From Mallotus nudiflorus (Eukaryota > Streptophyta > Magnoliopsida > Malpighiales > Euphorbiaceae), in the NCBI GenBank assembly GCA_947683625.1, contig CANTUR010000283.1:13525001-13589000 (forward strand): DNA of 64,000 nucleotides, written 5' to 3'. Positions 46,316 through 57,569 of the stretch are shown in pieces. Within the stretch, counting starts at the first letter, position 1, and every line of letters begins with the position of its first letter. The notes below the pieces were generated by a model, which was not told the DNA's origin, did no database searches, and was given only the letters and a program-made list of their open reading frames with translations. The translations under genes were made by a program, and so were the position numbers.

Positions 46316-47610
46316 ATGACTCAAGCTTCCCTCCACATGATGAAGAAATTTCTTAAGAGCCTTAATGGTGATGATTAGAATAAGCTTCAACCCTTCCATG
46401 TCAAGCCCTTGAAGTCTCTTTAACATTTGAAGATAAAATGACAACTTGCTACATGTTACTGTAACTTTCTGGAGTCTAAAAGACCATGTCTATAGATTCA
46501 ATGGTAAAGAACTATGTCCTTTGATTGAAGAATTTGCTGTCATTTTAGGATATCCATATGATTCTACTACTATTATTGCCCTGACTGATTTAGTTATACA
46601 ATTCCCAACCAAACTCATTGTTGTCTTTAATATGCCCTCAGATGATGTCCATCTCGTTTCACATAACTCTGAGATTATCAATCTGCCTTCTTTAATCATT
46701 GTATGTGAGATCAAGGATATGAATAGTGCATTATGGATAAGAACTATTGCCTTTTGCCTCTATGCTCAGTTCTTATTAGTCTCTACTTATGGAGATGCTG
46801 ATACTAGGATTGTGGGTATCTTAGAACAAGTAATGGATAGGGCTAAATCAATGCCTATTATTCTTAATGAGACTGTTATTGGGTTGGATAACTTCAAGAC
46901 CTATCGTCGTCTTTTGGGCAGTTACTTCTTCTTCAGGTGTGCATGTTTTTTTAAACTAAATTTTTCCTAAGCTACCCTTTCAGGTTTTCAACTTAGCAGG
47001 TTTGTCCTAACTTTTGCCTAAGCCACCCATTTCAGGTTTTCAACTTAGCAGGCTTCTCATTTATTTCTTTTTTCCTTTTCAAATTTGGTTGAAAGAGAAA
47101 ATGAGCTTGCCTATTGCCCCTACCAATCCTTTATCTTATCAGCCTTATTAATTGTAGTTTCGATGCTTAAAGATGAAGGACAAGTACACTATAGACCATT
47201 GGATTGATTGGATGAGGGGCATCACTAATATTGAGATTACATTGGTTTTCCCTTGGTGGAGGTTGAAGTTTATGACTCTTGATGTATATGATCACTGCAT
47301 TCCCATCTCAGGCTTGCACTTTTTGACCTTCATTTCCCCTTCATGTCTCTGTCGCCAGTATGGTCACCCATAATTTACTGTTACTGTACTACCTCATTTT
47401 GAAGGCTTCCCTCTTAGACAGGACTTTTTGGATACGGTTAGGGACTTATGGCCTCGTAGGACTCTTAAGCGCAACATATCCTTGAATTCTGATAAAGCTA
47501 CTGATGATAACTACAAGACTTGGGTCATGATACAAGCTATAGTGCCATCTGGATTTTCCAGATACAAGAGGACACAAGCTTTACATGATGAGTCTTAGAA
47601 GAAGAAATAT
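46316..47610 (+). pseudogene. Antisense extra ORF of the Tat element
   Basis: Begins MTQASLHMMKKFLKSL at 46316. After a frameshift it runs open from 46446 to 46970: VTFWSLKDHVYRFNGKELCP and LIEEFAVILGYPYDST, the FW-D..V-RF..-LCPTIEEF-LG pattern of the extra protein found antisense in some plant Ty3/gypsy elements. After a gap holding two copies of a TTTCAGGTTTTCAACTTAGC repeat, the next block (47158-47373) reads HWIDWMRGI, then FPWWRLKFM. A final block near 47400-47560 has FEGFPLRQDFLD. Function is unknown. It is transcribed, if at all, opposite to pol. Confidence 0.6.
46950..47065. repeat. Two-copy ~50-bp tandem repeat
   Basis: Copies share AAGCNACCC followed by TTTCAGGTTTTCAACTTAGC and AGG. 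It sits in the gap of the antisense ORF. Confidence 0.65.
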
Positions 47611-47851
47611 AGGTACCACTAGAACAAAATGGGCGCTAGTCTTAATCTTTTATGTTATCTTTTCTTTTCTAATGCTTATGTATTATAAATAAGATAGAAC
47701 ATGCAATGTCATAATCAAATTTCAATTTGAATAAGATTCATTAATTAGGGAAAAAATGAGTACATTTACTACATCACATGACATAACTTATGTTATCAGC
47801 TAGTCCTTTCGAATTTTCTAACTGAATATCTTTTGCTCATATTTTATTTCC

Positions 47852-48030
47852 CTAATTTTTTTCTGACCAGCGCTTTATGGGTTTTCTAATTAGTGGGACC
47901 TCTTTTTATTTTATTTTATTCCCTAATTTTTGCCTACCAGCCCTTTGTGGGTTTTTTGAACAACGAGAATGTCCTAATTTTTATTTGACTAGCCTTTTTA
48001 GGTTTTCTAATCAGTGAACTTTTATTTTCT
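47852..48030. repeat. Three-copy ~65-bp tandem repeat
   Basis: Copies share CCTAATTTTT, then CAGCNCTTT-GGGTTTTNT and a short A/C-rich end. It lies between the antisense ORF and integrase. Confidence 0.65.
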
Positions 48031-48099
48031 TTATACTAATTTTATTTATTTTTATAGATAGTATTTCTTGAGGTGATCCAAGTTAACAGGTTCCATGAA

Positions 48100-49115
48100 C
48101 TCATTCCCTTCAAGATAAGATATCTTGGCGGCTGCCTTTGGCAAAACTGACTTGACTAAGTATAGTCTTTCCTAGTTTTGTTTGAACTTTCCTCTTAGAT
48201 TGAAAACCACTACTCTAGATTGTTTTAGTACCATATCCCCAACTTTTATCTTCCTTGACTTTACCTTCTTGTTACCCTCTTCTGGTATATAGGGGTATGA
48301 AACAAAGCATTCATCCTCTTCTCATCTAGAGACACCAGATGATCATATCTTTTCTGTGCCCATTCACTCTCAGGCATTTTGGCCTCAATAACTATTCTTA
48401 GAGACTTAATCTAAGTTTCTAGTGGAAAATCTACTTCACAATCATACACCAGGGAGAATGGAGTTTGGCCTGTGGCAGTTTTGGCTATAGTTCTATATCC
48501 CTACAAGGCAAAGGGAAGAAAATTAGACCATTTTAGAGAGGATTTTCTTGATACTTTTATTTGCTACTTCCACTGCTCCATTTGCTTGAGGTCAATATAG
48601 TGAAGACTTACGATGCTCGATCCCATACTTCTACAATAACTCTGCCATTTTTTCTTGAAACTGAACCCTATTGTTTGTCACTACATGATGGGAACCCCAT
48701 ATCTACAAATGAGATTCTTCTCCATAAATCAGGCCATTTGTTTTGCCTTTACAGCATTGAGAGACTTAAGCTTTACCTATATAGAGAAATAATCAATTGC
48801 CATAACTATGTACTTATGCCCATTCAATGTTGTTGGCTTTATTTCTCCTATAATATCAAACCTTCACACCATAAAAGGCCAAGGAGATATAAACTATTCA
48901 GCACTATTGGAGGAAGATGGTTGAGGTTCCTATAGATCTGACACTAATGGTATTATCTCATGATTCTAATACAATCCTTTTCAATGTCATCCAGTAGTAC
49001 CCTTGTCTGATTATTTACTTTGCTAGGATTATCCCATTCATGTGAGAACAATAAGCTCCTGTATAAGCCTTTTTCATTACCTCTTTTGCTTCATCTTTCT
49101 TGAGACATCTGAGCT
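48100..49115 (-). pseudogene. Tat integrase
   Basis: The zinc-binding region is near 49110-48950 (SHMNGIILA-like block and a TRVLLDDIEKDC end). The core near 48860-48560 reads DIIGEIKPTTLNGHKYIVMA, then IDYFS. After a frameshift it has the RYGVP and AELL-KYGIEHR blocks and NGAVEVANKSIKKIL around 48540. These are typical Tat integrase blocks. The shadow open frame on the opposite strand at 48561-48935 is not a gene. Confidence 0.75.
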
Positions 49116-49406
49116 TCATTCTATTTGGCATTCTCTTATACAAAACCCCATTGTGACTTATAAAATTACATGCAAGAACACGCATGGCATATCTTCCTTT
49201 TGAAGTGGCCTCATCTTGATATTTTCCTTCTTTAATGAACCTCTAAACATTATAAAACCATGGCTTCTCTTGAGGCCCTATCTAAATTCCCATAATCTGC
49301 TCACCCTATAACATGGAGCCTTTGATTTCATGATCACTAATGACCTCATAGTCAACCTAGTCACACTATCCCACATTGAAGAGAGTGATGCTAGTTCATC
49401 TACCAT

Positions 49407-49700
49407 CTAATTTTCATCTCTTAATAGATGGATAAAGAGACACTTGGTGTAATTCTTTATTAAAGATTTTAAATAGTAGACATAGGGTTTCATCTTTTCC
49501 TCTTTTACTTCCCATTCCTCATTAGCTTGGCAGATAACCAAGATAGAATCCTTGTATACTAGCAACTCTTTTGCTCCAACTACCATCGCCGCTTCTACTC
49601 CATGAATGCATGCTTCATACTTAGCCATATTATTGGTTACTTGGAAATCCTGCTTCTTAGCCATTGTTATGGTTTCTCCCTCTAGCATGACGAGGATCAC
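49407..49700 (-). pseudogene. Tat second (archaeal-type) RNase H
   Basis: Reads QVTNNMAKYEACIHGVEAAM, then GAKELLVYKDSILVICQANE, then EEKMKPYVYYLKSLI, matching the archaeal-type RNase H block (TNN-AEYEA, then DS-LV) that Tat-lineage elements carry after their first RNase H. It is open over 97 codons. The catalytic Glu and the D of the DS motif are in place. Confidence 0.8.
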
Positions 49701-49856
49701 TCTAACCTAGCTCCATTGTTATTTACTGCACCATCAAAATAAAGCTTTTATTCCCGATGCTCTACAACTGTTGGATTCTCATTTGGGAATTCTAGGCTCC
49801 ATTGTTCATCGCCCTTTACTACATTTTGAGCTAGGAATTTCATTATTTCCCTTCCT

Positions 49857-50290
49857 TTAATAAAATTCTACATCAAATTCAGTTAGGAGAATAAGCCATC
49901 GAGACATCCTTCTGGTCAAAGCAGGTGCCTGCAGTAAGTATTTTAAGGGATATATTTTTAAAATGGCCTGAACCTTATAAGACTGAAAGTAATGCCTCAA
50001 TTTCCTTATTGCCCATATCATTATCAAACATGTCTTCTCAACCAAATCATACTTTTCTTCATATGGTAGGAACTTCTTACTGAGGTAATACACCACATGC
50101 TTTATCCCATCCAACCCTTCTTATGCTAACATTACCACCATTGCCTTTTCTTCTACAGCCAAATATAGGATCAAGGGTTTACCTAGCCTCAATCATTTAA
50201 GAACATATGGCTTATTGAGATACTCCTTTATCTTATTAAAGGCCCTTTGATAGTCATCATTCCACTTTACAGGTTGATATTTTCTCAGAA
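49857..50290 (-). pseudogene. Tat RNase H (first)
   Basis: The open block at 50114-49857 reads MDGIKHVVYYLSKKFLPYEE, then KYDLVEKTCLIMIWAIRKLR, the core of a Ty3/gypsy RNase H. The preceding connection blocks (AFNKIKEYLNKPY-like) lie near 50250-50160 with stops. It follows RT directly. Confidence 0.8.
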
Positions 50291-50339
50291 GCTTGAAGAT
50301 TGGGTCATAAATATTTGAAAACGTAATGAACCCTTTGAT

Positions 50340-50875
50340 TCCTCTACTAATGATTATATGCCCCAGAAAATTCCTTGAAGTAACTATAAAAACTCATTTC
50401 TTCAGGTTGAGTCTTAAATTACACCTCTTAATGCATGCCAAGAATTTTTCCAATGCTTCAAAATGCCCCTCTCTTATTTATAACTTGACCATCATATCAT
50501 CTACATTTACTTCTACTTCCTTAGTAGCAATATGTCCCCTATTTCCTAATGAAAGTTATCTTGATCTTATCCATAACTACCATTATTATCTGATTATACC
50601 TAAAGAACCCATCCATGAAGGAGTACATCACACTTGATGCTGCACTATCCACTATCACATCGATGTGAGGTAAAGGGAAGTCATCCTTTGGACTTACTTT
50701 ATTTAAATCCCTAAAATCAACACACATTCACACCTTACCATCTTTCTTAGGGAATAGGACTATTTTTGCTAGCCATTGGGGATAATATACTACCTCTAAA
50801 AATTTGGCCTGAATTTGTTTAGCAATTTTTTCTCTTATCTTTTTAGTCCATTATGGTCTCAGCCTACGCAATTTC
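50340..50875 (-). pseudogene. Tat reverse transcriptase
   Basis: The block at 50727-50539 reads MCVDFRDLNKVSPKDDFPLP, then FMDGFFRYNQI with the first catalytic Asp. Near 50505-50490 comes VNVDDMMVK with the catalytic DD pair. Near 50400 is the GFMV-type GIEVN block. Finger-domain sequence lies at about 50870-50740 (KEEVAKQ-type and VYYPQWLAKI-type blocks with stops). Confidence 0.85.
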
Positions 50876-51195
50876 TATTTAACTGGTTTTATTTTTGGAT
50901 GGGTTGGAATGTGATGGTCTGTAATTTCCTTGTCTAAACCTGGTATGTCTTCATAGGTCCAAGCAAATACTACCTTTCTTTTTATTAGTATTTTCTTAAA
51001 ATTTTCCCTCTCTTCAGGAGTTACATCATGTGATATCAAAATGTTCTTTGGATTATCATTCGTGCCCATGTTAAATGAATTAAATTGAATTGAATTAATG
51101 TCAAATATGTATGAATGATTAAAATTATAATGCACAAAACTATGAGGATGCACATCACATAAGTAAGAAAAACTAGCATTCATATCATTAACCAA
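50876..51195 (-). pseudogene. Tat protease-RT linker
   Basis: An open stretch with VTPEERENFKKILIKRKVVF, then AWTYEDIPGLDKEITDHHIP, the segment that precedes the RT fingers in Tat polyproteins. Its upstream part (FNSFNMGTNDNPKNI) is a typical linker. Confidence 0.75.
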
Positions 51196-51867
51196 AGGAA
51201 AACAAGGCTTTCATCCTCACAGAGGTCAGACATTATTACACCAGTTTCTTTATAAAAAACATAAGTAAAGCTATCACTAATAAGAGTATCTAAATCCTGG
51301 GGTGGCTCCTCTTCAGGTGGCAGACACAGCAACTCTTCGACAGCAGCATCCCCCATTCTTTTAGCTACTTGCTCTTGACTAAGTTTTCCATCTGGTCCTT
51401 GAAAATCTTGAACCCAGGAACATTTTTGCCTGTGACTTTAATAGACTCCTTAGTACAAAGATAGTACTTGCCCTCTACTAGCTTAAAGAAATTCTCACTT
51501 AACGGCCCAACTCTCCTCAGGGGCTTATTTCTCTTGGCCTTCTCCTTCTTTCTTGCCCTTCTACTGGTAGATCCTATCTCAGTACACCCTAATCATTTAG
51601 TGTCATTTTGACTCTTGAATTCTGATAGCTTAGGACTTCCTTGCTCATTCTTGCCTGGCCCCCATCTAAGTTGGTAATTCATGCTCTCCATCATTTTTGC
51701 AACCCTTGGGTCCATCTTAGTCCTGTTAAATATCCTAACAATTTGAAAACCAAGAGGAACACACACTTGTTTCTATTTTCCCAGTATAGTGGCCATAGCT
51801 GTATGGATTCCTGCTTTAATTGTCACTACATCTCCTTCATGAGGGAATTTTATCTTCTAGTGCACAG

Positions 51868-52540
51868 TCAAGGGTACCCCTCCCAAAGCATGGATGGCCT
51901 TCCTAATAACAAGGCATAAGTAACTGGTACATCCAGCACGGTGAACTCAATGGTTGATTCCACAGGTCCTGTTTTAACCAGAGCTTGGATTGTCCCTACC
52001 AAATTCCTAGTGTTGTCATCATAGGCTTTGATTATGAGGTTTGAATCTATTAAGTCTTCAACTTTTAAACCTAAGTTAGCCTCAAGATCTTCAATGGCAT
52101 ACATTAATGGTAGAACCATTATCAACCATTGCAAAGTTGGTTCTTTTCCCTTTAACTTTAGTTAGGATAAATAGTGCCTTTTTATGACTTCTTCCTTCCA
52201 AAGGCAGGTCATTATTTGAGAAGATTATCAGCCTGTGTTTCTTTTCTGTAACCTTTACTACCACAGCCTCAGGTGTGGCTATTATTTTAATGTTCATGTT
52301 CAATAGAGCTTTCACTAAAGCTCTTCTATGGCTGCCTGAGTGTATCAATAGATCCCAGATACTGACATTTACCTTAGCCTTCTTCAATTGTTCTAAAATC
52401 ATGTCTTCCTTTTCCCCTTCTTCTATTTTTGCATCATCTATCTCTTCTCTTTCTGCAACTCTCTCAATCTTCTTTTCTACTACCTTGTAATTCTTCCCAC
52501 TTCTAGTGACATGATTCACTTTGGGGTCATCGCTCCACAC
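51868..52540 (-). pseudogene. Tat protease region
   Basis: Two overlapping open stretches. The first (52540-52091) holds a charged linker, LPLEGRSHKKALFILTKVKG and the active site AMVDNGSTINVC, with D-N-G-S intact near 52129-52100. The second (52134-51868), in another frame, continues with LEANLGLKVEDLIDSNLIIK, AYDDNTRNLVGTIQ and ALLLGRPSMLW. One frameshift at about 52110 separates the active site from the rest. Confidence 0.85.
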
Positions 52541-53520
52541 ATCCAGACTAGTGGGACTCTCTTCATTAAAGTCATACTAGATGTCTACAACTTCAATGAT
52601 TCTGTCCCTCTTTCCATCCTTTCATACTTCTACTATGCACGTTTCCTTTCCCTCCATGCTAAGATTTCCTAAATGTGCTTTTAGTAATTCCTCAATCCCT
52701 TATTCGAGAGTTAGAGACTCCTTATTCTCTTCTTTTGTTGGCCCATCACCAAGAGGTATATCACTAGAAGTAGGCTTTGAATAGAACACCCTATAATCAA
52801 ATTTGCCTTAGCGCTGCCCTAATAAATCCTCAACTCTTGGCTATTCTGGGGTTTTGGATTCTTTCTCATCATTAAACTCATCACCCTATCCTAAGGGCAC
52901 AATTGATTCAACTGAGATATTTGTAGAGAATGGTTTTGAATAGAAGTAGTCAAATTTCCCAAAGGGCTACCCCAATAAATCCTTAACTCCTTTAGAGGCA
53001 TCAGGAGATTCTCCATTAATTGTAGGGCTTAGGTTTTCAAATGAGTTTAGCACTTCTTCTTCACTCACTCCTGAGTTAATCATCATAGTGGCTAATGGTG
53101 GGACATTTCAATAGTTAGGGAAACGATTGTTTATAGTGTTTGGGTTAGAGTTGGATTTTTCAGGGTCTGTGATTTTTTTTAGAGTTTATTAGGTTTTGGA
53201 TCTTGTGTTTGAGGCAAATATAGGTGTCTTTGGAGTGGCAAGCTATTTGGTGAAACTTTTAATAGCTATTGGGGTCATAGCTTGGGGCATTTGGATTAGG
53301 TGGTTTAGAGAAGGTTAAAGGTCAGAGTAAGCCTTTCTGGATCAATCATTCTAGTACTTTAGAGAGTGGTTGGTTGAAGTTGGAGAATCTCTAGGGTTAC
53401 TGAATTGCACGCACCTCCATAGCTCGACTAGTACTTCTATATTATGTGCCCCTGGTTAGGTAGTTTTGGGTTTCAATGCCTCTAGAGCTTCTTTTCTTGT
53501 CATTCTTAATCTCTTATGCT
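52541..53520 (-). other. Tat gag-protease linker with an internal coding repeat
   Basis: Broken minus-strand frames. A GKFDYFYSKP-type block near 52960-52930 recurs as GKFDYRVFYSKP near 52800-52765, suggesting a tandem duplication within the linker. No catalytic feature. Confidence 0.45.
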
Positions 53521-53529
53521 TGCAGACCA

Positions 53530-54301
53530 TCATCATACAAGTCTATGCAAGTTTTGGGTTTCATCATTTGCAACCTTTTGACCAAATTAGGTGACACATT
53601 CTGAACGATCATCCTAACCTGATCCTTCTTGGCCAACTTATTATTCATGAACCCTGCTTTATTCATAAATCTAGTAAGGAAATCAAAGAAAGATTCATTA
53701 GGTTTCTACTTTGTTAGTTTTAGATCTCAGATGGATACTTCCAACTAGGTGTTATAATCATATTGTCTTAAAAAGGCAGTACATAGTTCTTTCTAGTAAG
53801 CTCTCATAGATTTTCCAGCCCATGATACAAGTTTACAACCATTCCCTTTAAGGATAATATAAACAACTTAGTAATCACTATTAATGGTGCTTTAGTAGTG
53901 CTCATGGTTGTTGTTTACTGGCTGAGATGAATCCTCGGATCTCCTCTCCCATTAAATTTTTACAACTGTGGCATCTTGAACTTGTCAGGCAGCCTATCAT
54001 CTTCCATTTACAGCATGTCATCGAAGTCAAATGAATACCCCATGCCTTGTCCCCTGATCAACTCTTCCATCTTGGACATCTTTTGGGTCAGTGCTCGTAT
54101 CTGCTTGGACTCGTGGTCATGTACTAGTTTAAGGGATTCTTTCTTTGCCTTCTCTACCATGTAATTCTTGACATCCTCTAACTTCACATTGATAGTAAGT
54201 GGGTTTTTAGTAGTAGGTGGAGTATCCACAATAGGTGGGACAACAGCAATAGCAGGTGGTTGTTCAATTGTAGGTGGTGGTATGACAGTAGTAGGTTGCA
54301 T
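53530..54301 (-). pseudogene. Tat gag
   Basis: The first block (54301-54008) is a Pro-rich N-terminus (PPPTIEQPPAIAVVPP), then a charged helix and MSKMEELIRGQGMGYSFDFD. Further left, broken frames read LPDKFKMPQL, FNGRGDPRIHLSQ, KPNESFFDFLTRFMNKAGF and IDLYDDGLQA, which match the capsid-like Retrotrans_gag of Tat elements. Stops occur throughout. Confidence 0.75.
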
Positions 54302-54825
54302 CAGTCCAAATAGTGCTTATCTCAGCTCATCTTTCATTATAGCCCTCATGTCATCCATCAAAGCTCCCTTGATGTTCGATCCAGTTCCCTTGCTATTATT
54401 CCATTTATTTAGATTCAGGTGAAGTTGGTTTAGCTTCCAAGTAAAGTGGGTTAATAAGGCTTCTTTCTAGTCTATCTAGTCTGTTAAGGATTCCCTTTAC
54501 CAAGGCTTTAGGACTCTGACTTGTTCTTCTTAGTCTGCCACCTTGTCATCCTTAAATATAAGAAGAACCTGATGTATCTATGATGGTTACAAAACAAGAT
54601 GTTAGTATGATGAATGAGATGTATGTATGCATGATGCATGTGCTATGCAACGAGTAGCAAATATCAATCAAGTGTACAACATACATCCTTCCAACCTTAT
54701 TCCTCCCACACACATGTTCAATGGCGAGTCTTTTGTCCTAGGATTTTTAATATTAGTCTTAATATCAACGGGGGATATCAGGGACCAATGCGCATGCCAG
54801 ATCTCTTTTAAAGTAGTAAAGTAAA

Positions 54826-55050
54826 GAAATAACATTTCTAGGTATAGAGGTCTAGCCCAATCTTCATTACCCCAAGGGGCTTCAAAAGTATGGGCCTGGA
54901 CTTTTATAGATAAAAATACGTTATGGTAATAAGCATAAAAACAACATTTCTAAGTATAAAGGTCTAGCCTAATCTTTATTGGCTTAAATGGGCTTGAAAA
55001 GTATAGGCTTAAGCTTTTATAGATAGAAATACCTCATGGTAAAAATCATA
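54826..55050. repeat. Two-copy ~112-bp tandem repeat in the Tat leader
   Basis: Copies at 54826-54937 and 54938-55050 share AACATTTCTANGTATANAGG, GTCTAGCC, ATCTT and CTTTTATAGATA blocks. Confidence 0.75.
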
Positions 55051-55449
55051 CAAGCAATTTTTGGTAGATCCTAGGGGAAGTAACTAATCCATTATATATG
55101 GTTAGGGTCCGGTAAAAATTCAAGGTTCCCTTAGCAAGATATCCTCCTTTAGGACTTGAGTTATAGGCCAAGGTCAAAAGGGCCTGACATCCTTTACTAA
55201 CTCGAGAGAAGACTACCCCCCTTAAGACTTAGGTCATAAACTTAGGTCAAATGAGCTTGGTAATCTCTTTTAGACTAAGTTAAGGATAAAAGTGATAGTT
55301 AGCCAACCTATAACCCCATAAAGCTAGTGGAATCATGAAATCATAAACCAATGCCATCGGGTAATAGGGATATGAAAAATGAATGCAAAGAATAAAATAA
55401 TAATCAATAAAATAATTCTAAAGAACACAAGTAGAATTAGTATCTCTTA

Positions 55450-55467
55450 TCCCCAATGGAGTCATCA
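55450..55467 (-). promoter_or_regulatory. Tat primer binding site
   Basis: Minus strand TGATGACTCCATTGGGGA one base after the 5' LTR. It resembles TGGCGACTCCNCTGGGGA, the tRNA-Arg type site I associate with Tat-lineage elements. Confidence 0.6.
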
Positions 55468-55468
55468 T

Positions 55469-56104
55469 TATAGACTATGAGGTTTAACATGCCCCCATGA
55501 TTTTCACAATCGCGACATTGTTTAGGCTTAGGGCCTTAGAGAACACACTACTATGTCATAAAGATATAGCATGGAGATGAGGAGTTGCCACTTAGGGTAA
55601 CAACTGGGACAAATTGAAAGGTGGTACTCAATTTTCTAAAAGAAAGCTAGCACCACAATCAGTAGATTCTAGGATTGGATTACTACCTTCTCTTAGTTTC
55701 ATGTTCATTTAGAATTACTTTATTAATTACTATCTTATTCTCAAATTACATGCAATTTTATTTAAACCCAATTTAAACATCCATCTAACCCAAAAAAGGC
55801 AATAGGTCATAAAATTACATTTAAAAAATTCATACAAAAGGCAACGTCCTTAAGTCTAAACTAGATTAATTTTTAAAACTTAGCTAATTCTACATGTATT
55901 TATTTACAAGTGAAATGGACTAGAAAAAAACCTACATTTTTAATTAATTTTGGTAGGCTTAAGTCTATTTATTTTAATTTAACTAAAGGAATAGTCCTTT
56001 AAATCATGAAACTCAATAGTAGAGATCAATTCTAGATTAAATTTTCATCATAGGGGCCTTTGTCGCATACATCCACAATTACATCCTAAAATTGGGTGCT
56101 TACA
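55469..56104 (-). repeat. Tat element 5' LTR
   Basis: 636 bp, TATAGACTATGAGG to GGGTGCTTACA on the + strand (TG changed to TA on the left). Homologous throughout to 41569-42201. Confidence 0.85.
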
Positions 56105-56109
56105 CCCTC

Positions 56110-56875
56110 CTTTGGTGGCTTTGCTTAGGGTTCAACTTTGAACTTAGGCTTGGGCTTTGGTTTCAACTTTTGAAAGCCTTTGGGAGCCTTGCCTTTATCC
56201 TTTCCAACCTTTTTCATACCCTTTCCCTTATTGACCATTAGAACATCCCTGGTGGAATTCTTGATGTTCTTTTTAGCAGTTTTAAGCATCCCATGCAACT
56301 CTGAAACAATTTTGTCCATATTATGTATATTGAAATTCATGATGAAACTATCATAAGCTTTAAGCAAAGACTAGAGAATGATATTAATAACCAATTATTA
56401 TTCAATCTTGACACCAAGCTTGTCCAAGTGTTCAAGATGACCCTTCATCTTGAGAGCATAAAGACTAATAGAGCCACTAGTAGTCAACTTGTAGGAGAGC
56501 AATGCCCTGATGGTATTGAGCCTTTTGATTCTAGCTTTCTCTTGGAACATTTCCTTGAGATGGTCTATCATAGTATAAGCCTCCATTTCCATAAGTTGCT
56601 TTTGAAGCTTAGACTTTATGCATCCAAGCATGAGATAAGTGACATCAACTAAATCATTGAGATGCTTACTATAAGCATCCTTTTGTGCTCTAGGAGCATT
56701 AGTAGCTGGTTCCTTTAGGATGGGTTGATCAAGGGTATATTTCTTTCTTTCTTGCCTAAGAATAATTCTTAGGTTTCTATACTAATCAAGAAAGTTAGTC
56801 CCATTTAGCTTATACTTGTTAAGGATCGTAGTGACATGGTAGGTGCAGTGTTTGATGTCATTATCTATAACAAAT
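56110..56875 (-). pseudogene. Copia gag
   Basis: Starting near 56875 the minus strand reads YKLNGTNFLD and NLRIILRQERKKYTLDQPI. It continues with LVDVTYLMLGCIKSKLQKQL, TMIDHLKEMFQEKARIKRLN and LKMKGHLEHLDKLGVKIE (56631-56398). After a break come MLKAYDSFIMNFNIHNMDKI and a Lys-rich tail (56367-56125). These are copia gag blocks in order. The reading runs into the Tat LTR at 56104 just before the zinc knuckle, whose remainder is at 41563. Confidence 0.85.
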
Positions 56876-57569
56876 ATATATAGAGTACATTCAGTTTTAT
56901 TATGAAAGAGGCAAGAAAAACTCCCACTAAATTTTCATAAATTATAAAACCCTCAAAATGAATTCAATTGTTGAAATTTCTGAGTGGGCCAAAATTCATA
57001 TTTTCATAATCCTTTGAATGAGTTGTTGCCAAAACCCTAAAATGGCAATAATTTTCATAATCAAATTACTATCTAATTGATTTGTTCAAAACAGATTGTT
57101 TTTACATTTAACATTTAAACAACCGCCACCATTAACCCTAATTTACTTATAAATCATATTATAGAATAATTAATTTTTTCCAAAAAAATTTATTCTATAT
57201 AATTTGTTTAACACTTAAACATATTGTCCTTAACAGAAATTTGTATAATCAAAATATTCATGTTTCAACGTTAAACTGAAATCGAATTTTCTATTTAAAT
57301 AGAATACTTATTTTGATTTCTTAAAATAGTTTACATAACACAAAAAATCATAATTGTATTCATTGTTTAATCATATTAAATGATTATAAACATTAATTAA
57401 ATTAATGTTTAATGTTATTTTCATATAGATTGTAATTAATCATCATAAAATCAAAACTGTTTGGATAAAATTTTTGAAAACTCCTTTTCAAAAATGAATC
57501 ACTCAAACACACATATATCATATATACATATGATCAAATTAATCAAATTACAAGTGGCTTTGATGTGAC
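56876..57569 (-). other. Copia 5' untranslated leader
   Basis: AT-rich sequence between 5' LTR and gag. The minus-strand sequence TCACATCAAAGCCACTTG at 57552-57569 resembles the TGGTATCAGAGCCA primer binding site with several changes. Confidence 0.55.

Larger units (their letters stand above)
54302..55468 (-). other. Tat leader region
   Basis: Untranslated sequence between gag and 5' LTR. It contains a two-copy tandem repeat at about 54826-55050 and, further on, another weak two-copy repeat (about 55128-55265). Confidence 0.6.
41569..56104 (-). mobile_element. Tat-lineage Ty3/gypsy element nested in copia gag
   Basis: Two LTRs of about 635 bp (41569-42201 and 55469-56104) bound a 14.5-kb element. 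In minus order: 5' LTR, primer binding site, leader with tandem repeats, gag, protease, RT, RNase H, a second archaeal-type RNase H, integrase, an antisense ORF, a minisatellite, polypurine tract, 3' LTR. The second RNase H and the antisense extra ORF are marks of Tat-lineage elements. Flanking 5-mers CCTTC (41564-41568) and CCCTC (56105-56109) differ at one base. It is the innermost and so the youngest element of the Athila-copia-Tat stack. Confidence 0.85.

Noticed and set aside
48561..48935. 124-codon + strand open frame
   Set aside because: Antisense to the Tat integrase core; no motif of its own.
54168..54422. + strand Gly/Val-rich open frame
   Set aside because: Shadow of the Pro-rich gag N-terminus on the minus strand.
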